Positions 1 through 11,383 of a stretch of DNA of 64,000 bases are shown piece after piece. The stretch is taken from NCBI GenBank assembly GCA_030765065.1, contig CM060990.1, forward strand, positions 277,849,341 through 277,913,340. Direction: 5' to 3'. Source of the DNA: Deroplatys truncata (taxonomy: Eukaryota > Arthropoda > Insecta > Mantodea > Mantidae). How positions within the stretch are numbered: position 1 is the stretch's first letter; each line of letters starts with the position of its first letter. The notes beneath the pieces were generated by a model. The model worked only from the letters and a program-made list of their open reading frames with translations, was not told the DNA's origin and did no database searches. The position numbers and the translations under genes are program-made.

Positions 1-268
1 AATGGCAAAGCTTGCAACAATGCTGACAGGACATGAAAGGCTAAAGACATACTATTACAGATTTCACATTACACAAGACCCAAACTGTTCCTGCAATGGA
101 GGAGAGCAAACAACAGACTACATACTGTTTGACTGCAGAAATTTTGAGGAGGAATGGAAAAATACTTCAAAGAGGAGGAAAATGGGCACCACTAAAGCCA
201 AAATTGTCAACAGTTATTATAATGAATATGTCCAATTTGTAAACACTATTGATCTACAAAAGACATAA
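1..268 (+). pseudogene. LINE (non-LTR) ORF2 C-terminus, truncated by the window edge
   Basis: The C-terminal tail of a non-LTR retrotransposon polymerase. The motif LTGHERLKTYYYRFHITQD, then CSCNGGEQTTDYILFDC, is the zinc-knuckle-like end seen in many insect LINEs (normally C.C ... H...C). The usual histidine appears as tyrosine (DYILFDC), so the knuckle may be damaged. The frame ends at a stop at 266-268 and is followed by AT-rich sequence and a CA repeat, perhaps the 3' UTR. The clade cannot be decided from this length. Confidence 0.75.
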
Positions 269-422
269 TTGAACTGTATAAATTAATGTAATTGTTAATG
301 TTAACTTATGTAATTATTAATATTTGAAGATTAAGTTATTTTACATAGATCAATAGCTTAAAAAAGCAAACCAAACCTGTAGTATTACACAATGCAATGG
401 AACATGTGGATCAATATGAGTT

Positions 423-425
<3 letters not shown>

Positions 426-484
<59 letters not shown>
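426..484. repeat. (AC)n microsatellite, about 29 units
   Basis: An uninterrupted AC/CA dinucleotide run of 59 bp. It lies about 160 bp after the LINE frame stop, so it may have grown from the element's 3' tail. Confidence 0.98.
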
Positions 485-488
<4 letters not shown>

Positions 489-1644
489 AAACAAATGACT
501 ATATAATTTTGTACAATACAACATTAATGCAACTACATTAAATATAAACCTTCTAGCAAAAAGACAAAATTAATCCAGTTTTAAAACCGTAATTTCAAAC
601 TCAATCATACAATTAGTTTAAAACTAGGTTTGATAAGGATCTTGCACATCTTACTGTGTTAAACTGCTATGCAAAAACAGTTGCTAATATGTTTTGCAGT
701 GGGACATATAACAAATTCTCTATAGCAGAATATCGTTTCGCTTGTCGCATTTGTAGTGGAAATACACAGAACCCTGAAAGGCAGAGAACCAATTACCATA
801 AGATACCCATTATAAAATGTTGCCAGTGTCTCTCAGAGACATGGTGATATATTACTTACTCTCTTGTCTGCTAAAGTGAAGCATTCGTAGTCTATTTCCT
901 GCTGCCATTTTAATTGCTCATTGTACTGGCGAGAACCACAAAGGAATAAGGCTTGCTATGTTAAATGTTTTATATACCTACTGCCCCTTATTGCCTGATT
1001 ACTTGCATTCCCCTTGTTCATGTAGCCACAAGGCCTTAGTTTAGTTATCCGCCACCAGATGAAAATAATTGCTCATTATTTATTTCATAGGTGTATGTGA
1101 AACCTGTTACCTTATAAGTGGGGCTTGGAATTTTTCAGTGAGTTGAAAGCAAGGAAATTGGCATATTCAAATGTAAAAATCGGTACTTTCATATGTGAAA
1201 ATCGGTGACTTAAATAAAAGGGTAGGGAAAATGTCAGGAAGCATTAACACCAATTCTATGGCATTATGCATCAACCGGTTAAACCCCAATTTTTAAAATA
1301 TTGATATTTTGATGGCAACTATTGTGTACAAGCATAAACTATTTATACACAAGATTTTTGCAACATTTTTGTAATGATGACCTAAATAATAATTAAGAAT
1401 TAAATCAACTTCCATGAAATTATTAACATTCCCAAAACTTTAAACATGCATAGCTGTAAACTTTAGAAATGGCGCATAGCAGATTAATGCAGAAGACTGT
1501 CCAATTATAAGTACTAAAATTAAAATTTATATTTAATAAACACCTAACTACTATACACAAATCACAAAACAAACATTTCTGCTTTCAAAATACACTACAG
1601 AAAGCAGACAAAGGTTTTCTTGCTGCAGGCTGTGACCTTGTCTG
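485..1644. other. AT-rich sequence, no recognised feature
   Basis: Short open frames only, none with recognisable motifs. Taking the gene direction into account this is downstream intron of the plastin gene. I looked for the next plastin exon here and did not find one. Confidence 0.6.
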
Positions 1645-3216
1645 TTAGGACAGTGTTATAACTCTAAAAAAAAAAAAAAAAAAAAAGTTCACAATCTGCA
1701 TTAGCACAGGGCATCCAAATTGCTTTAATGCAGCCTTCACAAAGTCTGGGTTTGTTAGAGTTACCCCTACTAACAATGGTATCATTGCTTTGCTTTCCAT
1801 TAGGCACCGGAGTTCTGAGTAACCCTTTGCAATTTCACACATTTGCAAATCACAGAAAAAATGTATCTTCTTCATACATTTAATCAACTCTTGTGAAACA
1901 TCCACTGCCACAATCTCTGCAGAAAGAAACACGCTTACTGCCTTGAAATAGGCACCTGCAGGGTCAGAGGATCGCACTTAATTTTGTTGCTGCATATGAA
2001 ACATTGCTGAGGGTAGACTTTTTTGTTTTATAGCAATGTTAGAGCATGTCTCCATTTGCACTATAGTTTTACTGCTGTGATTACCAGCAGCAGCAGCAAG
2101 CTGCAGACTCTGCTCATTGTGCTGCAAGTGACCATTTAGCGCATGTACTGTCGGATATGACTGGCTCTCCAGAAGCTTGATTAAATCTACAATGCCCTGA
2201 CCAACATCCTGCATGAAAGCAGTTGCTGCCTGATCAGCAAGAAGCTCATTCTGCTCCATAGCATGTAGAAAGTCTACTCCAGTATTGTTGACCCCCAAAC
2301 ATCCTCACTTTTCATGAAGGCCATTACATCCTTAGGTGATGACAGGGAGACCACCGACCCAAACCAAGATGACCATCTTGTTAGTACAGGCATGGGGAAT
2401 TGGGGCACATTCTGCCCAGGATACATTTTATCTAAAGAGTTCCTCTATAGATGTTTCCTCTTCCTCCTATTTATAAAAGCATGCTCTATCTTGGAGATGT
2501 CAATTTGCAATTCAGGTAAGTGCTTACCTAGTACAGTCAACACTATATTGAGTTTGTGAGCCCAGCACTGAACAATTAATATGTTTTCTGCCATGAGTGG
2601 TTTTAGCACGCCAAAACACTTCACCATATACTTTGCCGAATTAGATACTAGTGCAACGTTGTCACACTGGACATTTAGCATGTTCCATGTGTGCCTTGAA
2701 CACATTTTGCTGTCTGTGGAGTCAAGGATGTGAACATCACCTACAACTATGTCAATTGCATCTCTAGCCTCAATGATTCTGATAAGGATAACATGTACAC
2801 TTCCCCCACTTGTCTGTAGTTTCATTACAAAATATGGCTGCAAGATTATCATTTTATTTCATTTTCATCTCAGCTTCACGTTCCTTCATTTTTGGAAGGT
2901 ACTTCTGAGTACCTTTGTGCATGGAACGTCTCCAGATCCTACAACATTCAACAAACCAATACAAAACTAGTTGACATAATACTGTTTAAGTACAAAACAG
3001 TTTCTTACTTAGTGTAGAAAAATAAAATACTGAGAAACAAAGAAAAACTTTCAACCTACCCTCAATAAATTCATTGATAAATGACTTCACGTGCTCATTT
3101 TCCAGTTTATGGAGTGTGATGTTAGCTTTCAAAATGGTCTCTGTTAGACATCTTCCTAGATACTCAGTGTCTCTCTTATCTGCACCACACTACTAAAACA
3201 CTTTGCAATTGTTTGC
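1645..3216 (-). pseudogene. hAT-like transposase relic
   Basis: Degenerate transposase read from about 3216 down to 1645. In order: LTETILKANITLHKLENEHV (N-terminal segment near 3100), GSGDVPCTKVLRKYLPKMKE near 2900, then 2852-2445 with VHILDSTDSKMCSRHTWNML, CDNVALVSNSAKYMVK and IVQCWAHKLNIVL. Past a stop near 2445 come FPMPVLTRWSSWFGS (about 2390), QNELLADQAATAFMQDVGQG (2298-1978) and, after a single in-frame TAA at 1978-1980, SSDPAGAYFKAVSVF. This order (LHKL, iP.LR.YLP, DSTD, AHKLN, PVLTRW) fits hAT transposases of the type related to CGG-binding proteins. Several stops and frameshifts make it non-functional. A poly-A/T run at 1665-1687 sits at its 3' end. No TIRs were found. Confidence 0.7.
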
Positions 3217-3470
3217 AGCTTCGGTAATTCCCTTTTTTATTGGTTACAACGATATGCTTACTTATTTAAGTTTCCAATGGAATCTTTAAACCATGTGGCA
3301 GTTGTGGAATTTGCATGTAACAGTGCTTTTATTGAATGCAAAAATCCATGCTTTTTGTACTGAACAGCTCGATTCCTTGATAATATCTTTGGGTGAGGCA
3401 TTCCTTAGCTTGAGAAAGCTGCATTAAAGCTGCAAACTGCTTGAATGAAGATATCAAACCATGAACAAGC

Positions 3471-3655
3471 GCAACACAAGAGAAATGCAGAACATAATTA
3501 TAGACAAACCCGGATGAATCAAACTATGCACAAGAGAAATGCAAAACACAATGACAGATATGCCTGGATGATCAAGTGCAACACAAGAGAACGCAATGAT
3601 AGATGAACCATGCAACACAAGAGAAATGTAGAACACAATGATAGACAAACCCAAG
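3471..3655. repeat. Imperfect minisatellite, about 4 units
   Basis: Four tandem, diverged units each built around GCAACACAAGAGAAATG followed by AGAACACAATGATAGACAAACCC-like sequence. The starts are near 3471, 3527, 3578 and 3612, and unit length varies from about 34 to 55 bp through internal deletion. Confidence 0.75.
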
Positions 3656-3795
3656 TACCTTTGTTTACACTCAGTTATTTCCAATGGCAGTGGCCAAACC
3701 AAGGTTCAACACAGAGTATAAAAAAAACTAAACTCTCTGAGGCTAAATGGCAATGGCAACAATGTCAAATGTCCATTAATATTCAGCTGTATCTG

Positions 3796-3910
3796 GAGGC
3801 CTCTGAGCAAAATGTTTGGTCTTTCATGCCCAATATAGAATGGGACACTAAAAACCATAGCAGTTAAAGAATGTCCGTAAATAAAAACTCAATTCAATTT
3901 TTTTTTTGTT
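3796..3910 (+). mobile_element. SINE-A, 3' half only
   Basis: The sequence GAGGCCTCTGAGCAAAATGTTTGGTCTTTC through GCAGTTAAAGAATGTCC and a T-rich end matches the 3' part of the full SINE-A copies at 48414-48725 and 47702-48011. It is truncated at its 5' end, so the tRNA-like promoter is missing. Confidence 0.85.
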
Positions 3911-4499
3911 TCCGATGCCATTCGTATTTTTTGACTAAATGTCAGCAGAACTTTTTTAAACTTTCGCTCTGAAGCCTTGAATTTCAATAGCCAATGCATT
4001 TAAAATACAAATATATGCATAAAAAAACCCATTAATTTTGTGACTTTTTTCTTAAGTTAATCAGCATTTGTCCGGAGTACAAAATCACTTAAGATCAAAT
4101 ATTGTGTATTGCCCCTAGAACTGCATTTAAATGCACATTGTTTTGAAATTTGCAGCCACAAATTATTCTAAGCCCTACTTAAAAGGTTATTGCCTCTATC
4201 TAAGTAGATGGGCCCTGCACTATGTCCTTAGTTAGCCCATGCTCATTTTTAATTAAAGATGAGAATGAGAATATGATCTCAGATCTTACAGTCAATGTTA
4301 TGTTTTAATTTATTACTGTGATTTGCATTTTCTGTGGTTCTCATGTTCATTTTTCTTTCATGTTAGTGGGAAAATACTGCTATTCCCCAAACCCACTTAT
4401 CTTAAAGGTATTTCAGATTTATTCTTTTACCCTCGAACAACTCATGCAAGGATTTGTAAAGCTACCTATATTTAATGATAAAAGGAAAATTATGCTTAC
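3911..4499. other. Intron sequence downstream of the plastin exon
   Basis: AT-rich sequence with no recognised element. The plastin donor GTAAGC lies at 4499-4494 on the minus strand. Confidence 0.6.
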
Positions 4500-4654
4500 C
4501 TGGCTACTCCAGCTCTTTCAAGATGATGATTAACCCACCGAAGTAAAATAGCTTCTGGAGATAACTTCATTAAGTCTTCAATTTTCTCTCCATCTAGAAG
4601 CAAGGTTGTTAACCCTGGACAGTTCTCCAAAGTAATTTGATTGAAAAGTCCTAT
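4500..4654 (-). CDS. Plastin/fimbrin, downstream exon (start of the next CH domain)
   Basis: Next plastin exon, 155 bp, encoding 51 codons plus two bases. It opens [20 protein letters not shown] and continues [20 protein letters not shown] and [11 protein letters not shown]. This is the plastin segment linking two CH domains; LMKLSPE.LLLRW.N.HLE is a family hallmark. The acceptor is CTTTACTCCACAG|ATAGGA and the donor is GCCAG|GTAAGC. It starts in phase 0, matching the end of 61423-61216, and ends in phase 2; I could not find the following exon between 1 and 4499. It was missed as a long open frame because it is short. It is the only other piece of undamaged coding sequence in the window and lies about 100 bp from a LINE relic. 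Confidence 0.93.
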
Positions 4655-4757
4655 CTGTGGAGTAAAGGATATTTTATTTTAAAAACACTGAAATCAGAGA
4701 AAGGGATAAGAAAAAAAGGTGAACTGACCCCCTCAGTCAGACACTCCCAAATTATTA

Positions 4758-6203
4758 CTAGCAACTTACACATAGTTCAAGCAAGAAATAATGGGAATTC
4801 ACACTTTTGGGCTGAATGAATGGATGTAGATTATGAGCAACCCTAGAAAACAGCCTGCCAGGTTCATTGTGCCCCATATTCCTAGCACACTCCAGGTCCA
4901 CAGTCTTTGAAAAGGACAGCATGTCTCCAATACTGGCTTCCCTAATATCCACTGCTTCTAACACAAAAGATTTCAGAGTAATACATCTTAAATGTGAATA
5001 AAGTGCACATTTACATAGCACATGTGAGGAAGTTTCAACCTCCTCACTATGCTTCCTGCAAATTCGGTCTTGTGTGATCCCCATTATATGCAGATGCCTG
5101 CAAAGGTGGTATCACCCATTAACCCCTTCACCGATATGGACGCAATATGACGTTCTGTGCAGCACTTTTAAATAAGCAATTTAACTAACTGCTAAATAAC
5201 TGGAAGCTACTTGACTTCGACATCGGGATTTATGACCATGTGGTCTAAGGCACGATAGGAATAGCTAACCGATCAAAATCTAGGATCGTAGGATCGAAAC
5301 CCGGTAAAATGCATGTTCTGCAATCAATGAAAACTGTGGTAAAGGATGGGGAGGACCCAACTAAAGCAAGCGGTGTGACCGCATGGTTGGATGCTGAAGG
5401 GTTTACATTGAATGCAGATATATGCATTTTACCCTTTTATGTTTAAAAAAAATTCACAATATTATGCAGTTAATGAGATCAGACAATGCTGCAACTATCA
5501 TGTATTCAGATGGCCAAGCGTTTTAAGGCATTGTGACATGATATGGTTGTTACATAGTCAAGTTCGCGCCCCAAAGTAACAATTTTTTTTTATTTCTTAC
5601 TCCAAGAGGAATACACCTTACCTCACCTCACCTCATTGGGTATCCTTGAAGGGGTTAAGGGGCCAAAATTTTTTGTGTTCAGTCATGGCCGAGAGGCTGC
5701 AAGGTTTCTTTGTATCTAGGACTAGGTTCATCAATAAGCTTTCTAGCTTGCCTAGTTCCAATTTGTTTCCACTGAAGTTCTAAATGCTGTGTCCTATATG
5801 AAAGGATTAACTTAAGGCTTTGTAGGGATATAACTAAAAAGAGTTTTGGCCCCAATAAAGAGGGTCCTAGGACCCTTTTTAGCCAAGTTATCTGCTCATT
5901 ATTTCCTTTTATGCCCAAATGGCCTGGCATCAACTCAAGTGTGCCAGAGCCCCAGTCACAAAAGTTATCCAACATCCTCTGGCACTGCCATAGAAGCTTT
6001 GACGTCGTTCTTAGACATTTAAGACTATTGAGTGCAGCTTTGTTATCAGAACAAATAGTAAATTTAACTGTGTAGCCAGGAGGATGGATTATAATACAAT
6101 GTGCACTTCCTAAATGCATAGACCTTGGCCTGGAAAATAGTAGTGTATTTACCCCGAGGAGAGTCTTGTAGTAGGTCCCCAGACCTCTGCATAAGCTAGG
6201 CAA
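4758..6203 (-). pseudogene. LINE-D polymerase C-terminus with RNase H domain
   Basis: Relic of a non-LTR retrotransposon carrying RNase H. In 6203-5679 the motifs FTICSDNKAALNSLKCL and LELMPGHLGIKGNNEQI match RNase HI (SD.QAAL ... PGH.GI.GNE.AD); the final acidic residue of NE.AD is lost. After the MITE at 5123-5654 the frame resumes with HLHIMGITQDRICRKHSEEV and ETSSHVLCKC, the C-terminal zinc-knuckle-like tail, to 4758. Text flanking the MITE rejoins at the conserved leucine-rich L.TG stretch. No upstream RT was found beyond 6203, so the copy is 5'-truncated. RNase H suggests an I/LOA/R1-like group, which I cannot resolve further. Confidence 0.8.
5119..5658. mobile_element. piggyBac-type MITE with TTAA duplications
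   Basis: A 532-bp element (5123-5654) flanked by TTAA at 5119-5122 and 5655-5658. Its ends are inverted: left CCCCTTCACCGATATGG and right (reverse complement) CCCCTTCAAGGATACCC. TTAA targets plus C-rich ends are the piggyBac signature. No transposase is present. It splits LINE-D. Inside, 5240-5310 carries a tRNA-like stretch (TGGTCTAAGGC, then GGATCGAAACCC) resembling Pol III A and B boxes. Confidence 0.85.
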
Positions 6204-8139
6204 ATCTAGTTTAAATCTTCACCTTGCATTAAAGCATGACCTCATTAGGTCTCCAACCATCCTGAACTCCTCATGAGAAACTTGGAAGCCTGGTTAGAAT
6301 GATTAAGTAACCACTATGCAGATGCAGGAAAGACACCCTCCAAGAGTCCAGATGAGGTGCATGCACGCTCTCACCAGCTCTTAATAAATAAGTGCAAGGG
6401 AGGGATACACAAAGGAGCTTACAGTGCACAAAGCAGAGTGGTTCGTACTGCATCTATGCAAATTTGGTCTGAAACATTTCACAGTCTCAAAAACCGATCA
6501 TAGTAGTACTTGTCACTGCATGCAAAAGTTGAGGTAAATATTAAAGCTTAAAAGGATATATGTTGTATGCAAATGCTGTGATGGGACAGTGGCTTCTCAA
6601 AAAGAATTGCAAAACAGTTTCCTGTTTTATCCTGTACACCTTTCTCCAATTTAAGAACTTTTCCAGGGAGGTGGCTTACAGTCTAAGAGGGTGGGGGTAT
6701 GACAATACTGCACGTGTTAACTTAAATGTCATTAATCACTCTAATAACAGCATTAATAATACAACATAGTTGTGGTGCCCAACTGTTTTCTGAAACAGTG
6801 TTTTTCTTTCCCACAATCTATGATCATTGCAATAGCTTTGGAAACAACTGCTCATTGGCAATGCTTTTCATTCATTTGCAGCTGATTTTATGGTTGGATT
6901 TCATTACCTTTGGTTTTGCATATTAGCCCGATTTGTCCCAGAGTTGCCATATGGCAACAATGGACACGCACGCAAATAACATGTCGTAATGTCCTAGCTA
7001 GTAAACACAAACCTCATTGTTGATGTTGGTCATCTGTACTCATTCTACATATGTGTTTTTCATGGAATGCCTTGCTGATTTAAAGGGGAACGAAACACAA
7101 AAATTAATATTTCATTCACCACATTAGTTTATTTGTCGTTAGGAATAAATAGCAACGCATGTAGTTTCACCATCCCAAGGTGAATGGCTATCGGGTTATG
7201 GCCTGTTACTGAGTTGACATGTGATGTCATGAGAGGCACATTGCAATCAGACAAGAAGTACACGGCATAGGTGTTATAAATGATCAACAAGTTCACGTGT
7301 TAATTTCACTAGAAGTTCATAACCTCTCTGAATAACAAAAGAGTAGAGCTAAAGCTGCCCAAACACTTTTCATAATCCAGTTAATACCTACTAGGTGATA
7401 AACAGTAGTCCAACATCTGCTTTGAAAATGAGTGAGTGTTATCCGACCTTATCAATTTGAACAAAACAAAAGTAGCGATTTTGAAGATTTACACCATTCC
7501 AACAGTGTGAACACCGGAAACCATGCTGGTTCCATCCATTGATGTAAGTGTAAGCAATGTGTACCGATGAATAATGAGGAAAGTGTGTGTTGCTCGGATT
7601 ATGAAAACACAAAATTGGTGGAGTGATTTTGTCTGTATCACAAAGCGAGGCATAACTTAGCATTAAAAACAAAAAGTAGACCTAAAAAGAAATCACTCAC
7701 CGCCAACAATCCTGCAAATAAGATCTGGCGATATTTCAGCTACAAACCGTTTACTGGATTAATTCATGGACTGCTATTGGACACAGAAGAAGACTTGTGA
7801 TACCATCATGTGTAGTGCTTAGTAGGTAAGTAATTTTATTATTAATCCAATTGATTGTACAAATTTACAACAACAATTTTACAAATTTATTCTTAACCCC
7901 GTTTCTAAAAATAATAAAATAAAATATAAAGAAAACTAACCTCTTAACTACTGGTAGCCAGCAGTATGGAATACTGGTAGCCAGGATTCCTCCTAATCTA
8001 AAAGTACAATTGTAAGTTTATTTAATCTCCAATACTAACTCTAACTCTACCTTGAGTTGCTTTCCTTGGACCCCAACAAACTCAAACCTTGAGGTTGTCG
8101 AGTTGTTGGGTTCTACTTGCAACATATCAAATAAAAACT
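6204..8139. other. Unassigned intronic sequence
   Basis: No motif I recognise. The minus-strand frame at 7672-7439 contains SNTHFPHYSSVHIAYTYING and WNQHGFRCSHCWNG, with a CxxC, but matches no family I know. A tract at 8041-8105 carries inverted CTCAA/TTGAG words close to the LINE-A 3' end. Confidence 0.5.
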
Positions 8140-8152
8140 ACTGTAATTTAAT

Positions 8153-8923
8153 TTAATACTCATTTGCCTCTTCCTTGCTAATTTTCCTCATCCATTTTGC
8201 TCTTAATCTGCCCAAAGAATGTCCTACTTCTATTATATTTTTCCTAGATTTTACATTTACTAACTTTTTAGCTTGAATTTCTATTGGTAAATTTAACCAT
8301 TCTCTCTTCTCTATCCTCTTTCTAAGCAACTTCATTTCTTCACACTCTAAAACTATATGCCACTCTTTAACCTTCCGGTGGCATAGTGGGCATTTCTCCA
8401 AATCAATCTCTTTTTTTAAACCTTTCAAATACACCACCCCTGTCGTAGCCCATGCAAATCCTGCTCTTGCTGTTTTATCACACATATCAACATATTGTTC
8501 CCTGCTCCATACTACTTTCATTTCTCTGTATAATCTCAGTGAGCTGTTAAAAGTAAAGCTCGTTAATAAATCTTGTTTTTCCATATCCTCTATTCTTGTC
8601 CTAATTTCATTCCAAAAACCTATTTGTAGTAATTCTTTAGCTCTCCAAATCTCCCCAAAACCTATCTTCATCAAGATTTCCTTTATCTTACCTAGACAAG
8701 ACTCTTTATGATTAAGTCTTTCCTGCACTATCAAACATTGATGTAAGATGTTCTGATCATCAAAATTTCTAATTATAATCCAGTATTTTAGCACTCTTTC
8801 CACAATTTTTCCTTTAATTCCCATTCTCCCTAATTCAGCTTGAGCTATTCCATTGGGTGATGATCTTGGTAAGCCCAATATTTGTTTACAAAAGCTCCTG
8901 TGGATCATGTCTATATTTACCAC
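8153..8923 (-). pseudogene. LINE-A ORF2 C-terminal region with CCHC knuckle
   Basis: A 256-codon open frame downstream of the RT. It begins at SFCKQILGLPRSSPNGIAQA and has ELGRMGIKGKIVERVLKYW. Near the end comes the zinc-knuckle-like CPLCHRKVKEWHIVLEC (CxxC...H...C), and it stops at 8153. The segment PNGIAQAEL.R.G.KG matches the copy at 40600-41290. It is one of the longest intact frames in the window. Confidence 0.82.
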
Positions 8924-9122
8924 CCTTGTTCAAGGCCCCAAATCTCTGCTCCATATAACATTTTTGCTTCTACTACAGTACTATAAATTCTCTCTAACCA
9001 TTTTAAATGCATTTCTGGTAATTTATCTATACAAGTTTTGACGGCTTTCATTGCCATTTTTCCTTTAGCTAATACTATTCTCTTTTGTTCGCTCCATCCA
9101 CCATTGCTGCTTAATCGTATCC

Positions 9123-10080
9123 CTAAATAATCAAATTTTTAAGTACCTCAATTTCTCTTCCATGCCAATACCATTTCTTATCTATCTGTAATTTATTGCC
9201 CTTTTTAAATACCATAATTTTTCTTTTATTTACATTAATTCTTGCACTCCATTTTTTGCAAAATTTATCTATCACTTCAATTGTTCTCGCCAATCCCACA
9301 TTACTTATAGATCCCGCGACTAAATCATCTGCAAATAACAAACCAGGTATTTCCTTATTATTAATTATTGGCACATGTCTGTTCTCTACTCTAATTGATT
9401 CCAAAATATCGTCTATGAACAGATTAAATAATACAGCACTCAATTTACAACCTTGTCTTAGACCAATATTATTCGGAATGATTCTCGTTAATTTATTATT
9501 AGCAATTTTATTACAAAACTGATTGTCCGTATGTATTCTTTGAAGTACTCTTATAAAGGTAGTACTCATCCCTTTTTGCTCAGTTTAAACCACAGTGCTT
9601 CTTTATTTATCGTGTCAAAGGCCTTTTCAAAATCTACAAATAACATGTATAATCTCCCTCTCTTGTTGGTTAAATATTTCTTTACCATTGTGTTTATAAC
9701 AAAAATGTTTTCTAGTGTACTCTCATTACATCTAAAACCTGCTTGAAGGACCGATAATTTTTTCTCATCTTCCGCCAACTTTTAAACCCTTTCTGCCAAA
9801 CCCCCCTCCCCCCATATATCTTGCCTAAAACAGATAGTAGACTAATTCCCCTATAATTTGCTTGGTTATTTATCTCCCCCTTATTTTTAAATATCGGTAC
9901 TACTATTGATAATCTCCAACTATTTGGTACCTTTCCTCGTTCAAATACATTGTTTAAAAGTCTAACTAACAATGCTAATCTAGTTTCGTTTACACTCCAA
10001 GCCTTCTAAAATTCCCAAGGAATTCCATCTATGCCACTCACTTTATTTCTTTTTAATCTATTTATTTGTTCTCTTACTTC
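9123..10080 (-). pseudogene. LINE-A reverse transcriptase domain
   Basis: RT motifs in order on the minus strand: SGIDGIP (about 10040), VPNSWRLSIVVPIFKNKG and NYRGISLLSVLGKIY, then in another frame LQAGFRCNESTLENIFVI and LYMLFVDFEKAFDTINK (motif A, with catalytic D). From 9569 comes LRQGCKLSAVLFNLFIDDIL (motif B), then IPGLLFADDLVAG (motif C, FADD) and CKKWSARINVNKRKIMVF (motif D). Frameshifts between 9972 and 9569 disable it. Reverse transcription would be primed at nicked chromosomal DNA. Confidence 0.88.
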
Positions 10081-10082
10081 AT

Positions 10083-11379
10083 TCATATCTGCCGATCAAA
10101 TTGCTCAATATATCCTATACTTTCTATTTCTCTAATTTTTGGGCACTCCCCTTGTTCTGCTCCCAAAAGATTTCCAAAATATCTGCACCAGGTTTCAGAA
10201 CTAATATTATTTTCTCTAAGTCTGGCCTTATAAGTTCTTTTTATTAATGTCCATATTGTTTTTGTATTATTTACTCTTGTTGCCTGATAAATTTCCTGGC
10301 TCATTTTTTCCTCCCATTCCTTCTTCTTAACTTCCACAAGAAATTTGTATTCCCATCTTTCAATCATATAGTTCTCTTTTTCCTGATCATTCCCTGTTTG
10401 CCTCCATTTCTTTAATTCCCTTAATACTCTCTGTTTTGCCATCCTACATTCCTCATCATACCACCCTCTCCTTATATATATTTCCTTTTTCCCTCTCATT
10501 TTTGATCCTGCTTGTTTCACTAAATCCTCTAGATTTACAACTGCATCTTCAGTTTTATTTTCTTTAAGCATTTCCTCTATATCTATTAGCTTTAATATAT
10601 TTGATTGCTTTTTCAACTCTCCCAAAAAGCTTTCTGCTTCCATATGTCTTCGTTTATAATTTTGAATTTTAATTCCTTCTTGTTCTAAATAATTAACGTT
10701 TACTTTTTCCACCATTGGACTTCTAAACAGAGCTCTTATTGGAAAATGGTTGCTAGAGGTAACCATATTCAACACCTCAAAATTCATGCAATATTCATCT
10801 AATTCTAACGAATATAAAATATAATCTATCACACTCTGCCCATTTCTGTTCATAAATGTAAACTCGCCTGCGTAATCTTTTCCTTTAACTCCATTGCACA
10901 ATACCAAATTACATTCTTCACAAAACCCAATTAATTTCTTTCCCTCATTATTAATACATTTGTCTTTGCTCCTTCTATCCCTCTCTCTTGCTATCCCAGT
11001 AAACTCTCCTTCAAGATCTATTAACTGTATTTCACTTTCCCCCACTCTTGCGTTGAAATCCCCCATTATTATAAAACCTTTGTATACCTCTCTAATTGAT
11101 ATTTCCTCCAAATTTTGTCTTAACTTGTTAAATAAATGTGGTTCATAAAATTCAGAGGAACTTGGCGGGTTATATATTACTGCAACACATACACTTTCTT
11201 TTAAACAAAAACCACTTAAAACACACCACAGTACCGATTCTTCACCTAAATCTTCAATACTTTCACTTTAATTTTAAGGCTTTTCTCACTAATAAAGCTA
11301 AGCCTCCTGACCCTCTCCCCTTATCTTTCCTTTTAATACCACATTTCCCATAAAAATCAAAATCACTCACATCCACATT
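10083..11379 (-). pseudogene. LINE-A AP-like endonuclease domain
   Basis: The endonuclease part of ORF2. The frame from 11379 reads NNVDVSDFDFYGKCGIKRKD and GSGGLALLVRKALK, then breaks. The long frame from 11111 has FIIMGDFNARVGESE, SKDKCINNEGKKLIGFCEE, GEFTFMNRNGQSVIDYIL and VTSSNHFPIRALF. These are the D.N, IDYI and SDH motifs of APE endonucleases; the catalytic SDH is SNH here. A basic linker follows (RGWYDEECRMAKQRVLREL and TRVNNTKTIWTLIKRTYKA). The endonuclease nicks target DNA for target-primed reverse transcription. The start at 11111 is internal, not a real initiator. Confidence 0.82.
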
Positions 11380-11383
11380 ATTA

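Noticed and set aside
2314-2559. Open frame on the plus strand over the hAT relic
   Set aside because: The minus strand carries a recognisable transposase here; the plus frame shows no motifs and is a shadow.
7439-7672. Minus-strand frame with CxxC considered as a zinc-finger gene
   Set aside because: One CxxC only, no splice sites, no second frame and no family resemblance.
9196-9522. Plus-strand frame MPFLNTIIFLLF... resembling a membrane protein
   Set aside because: It is antisense to the LINE-A RT motifs B and C; the hydrophobicity comes from the complementary strand of lysine and asparagine codons.
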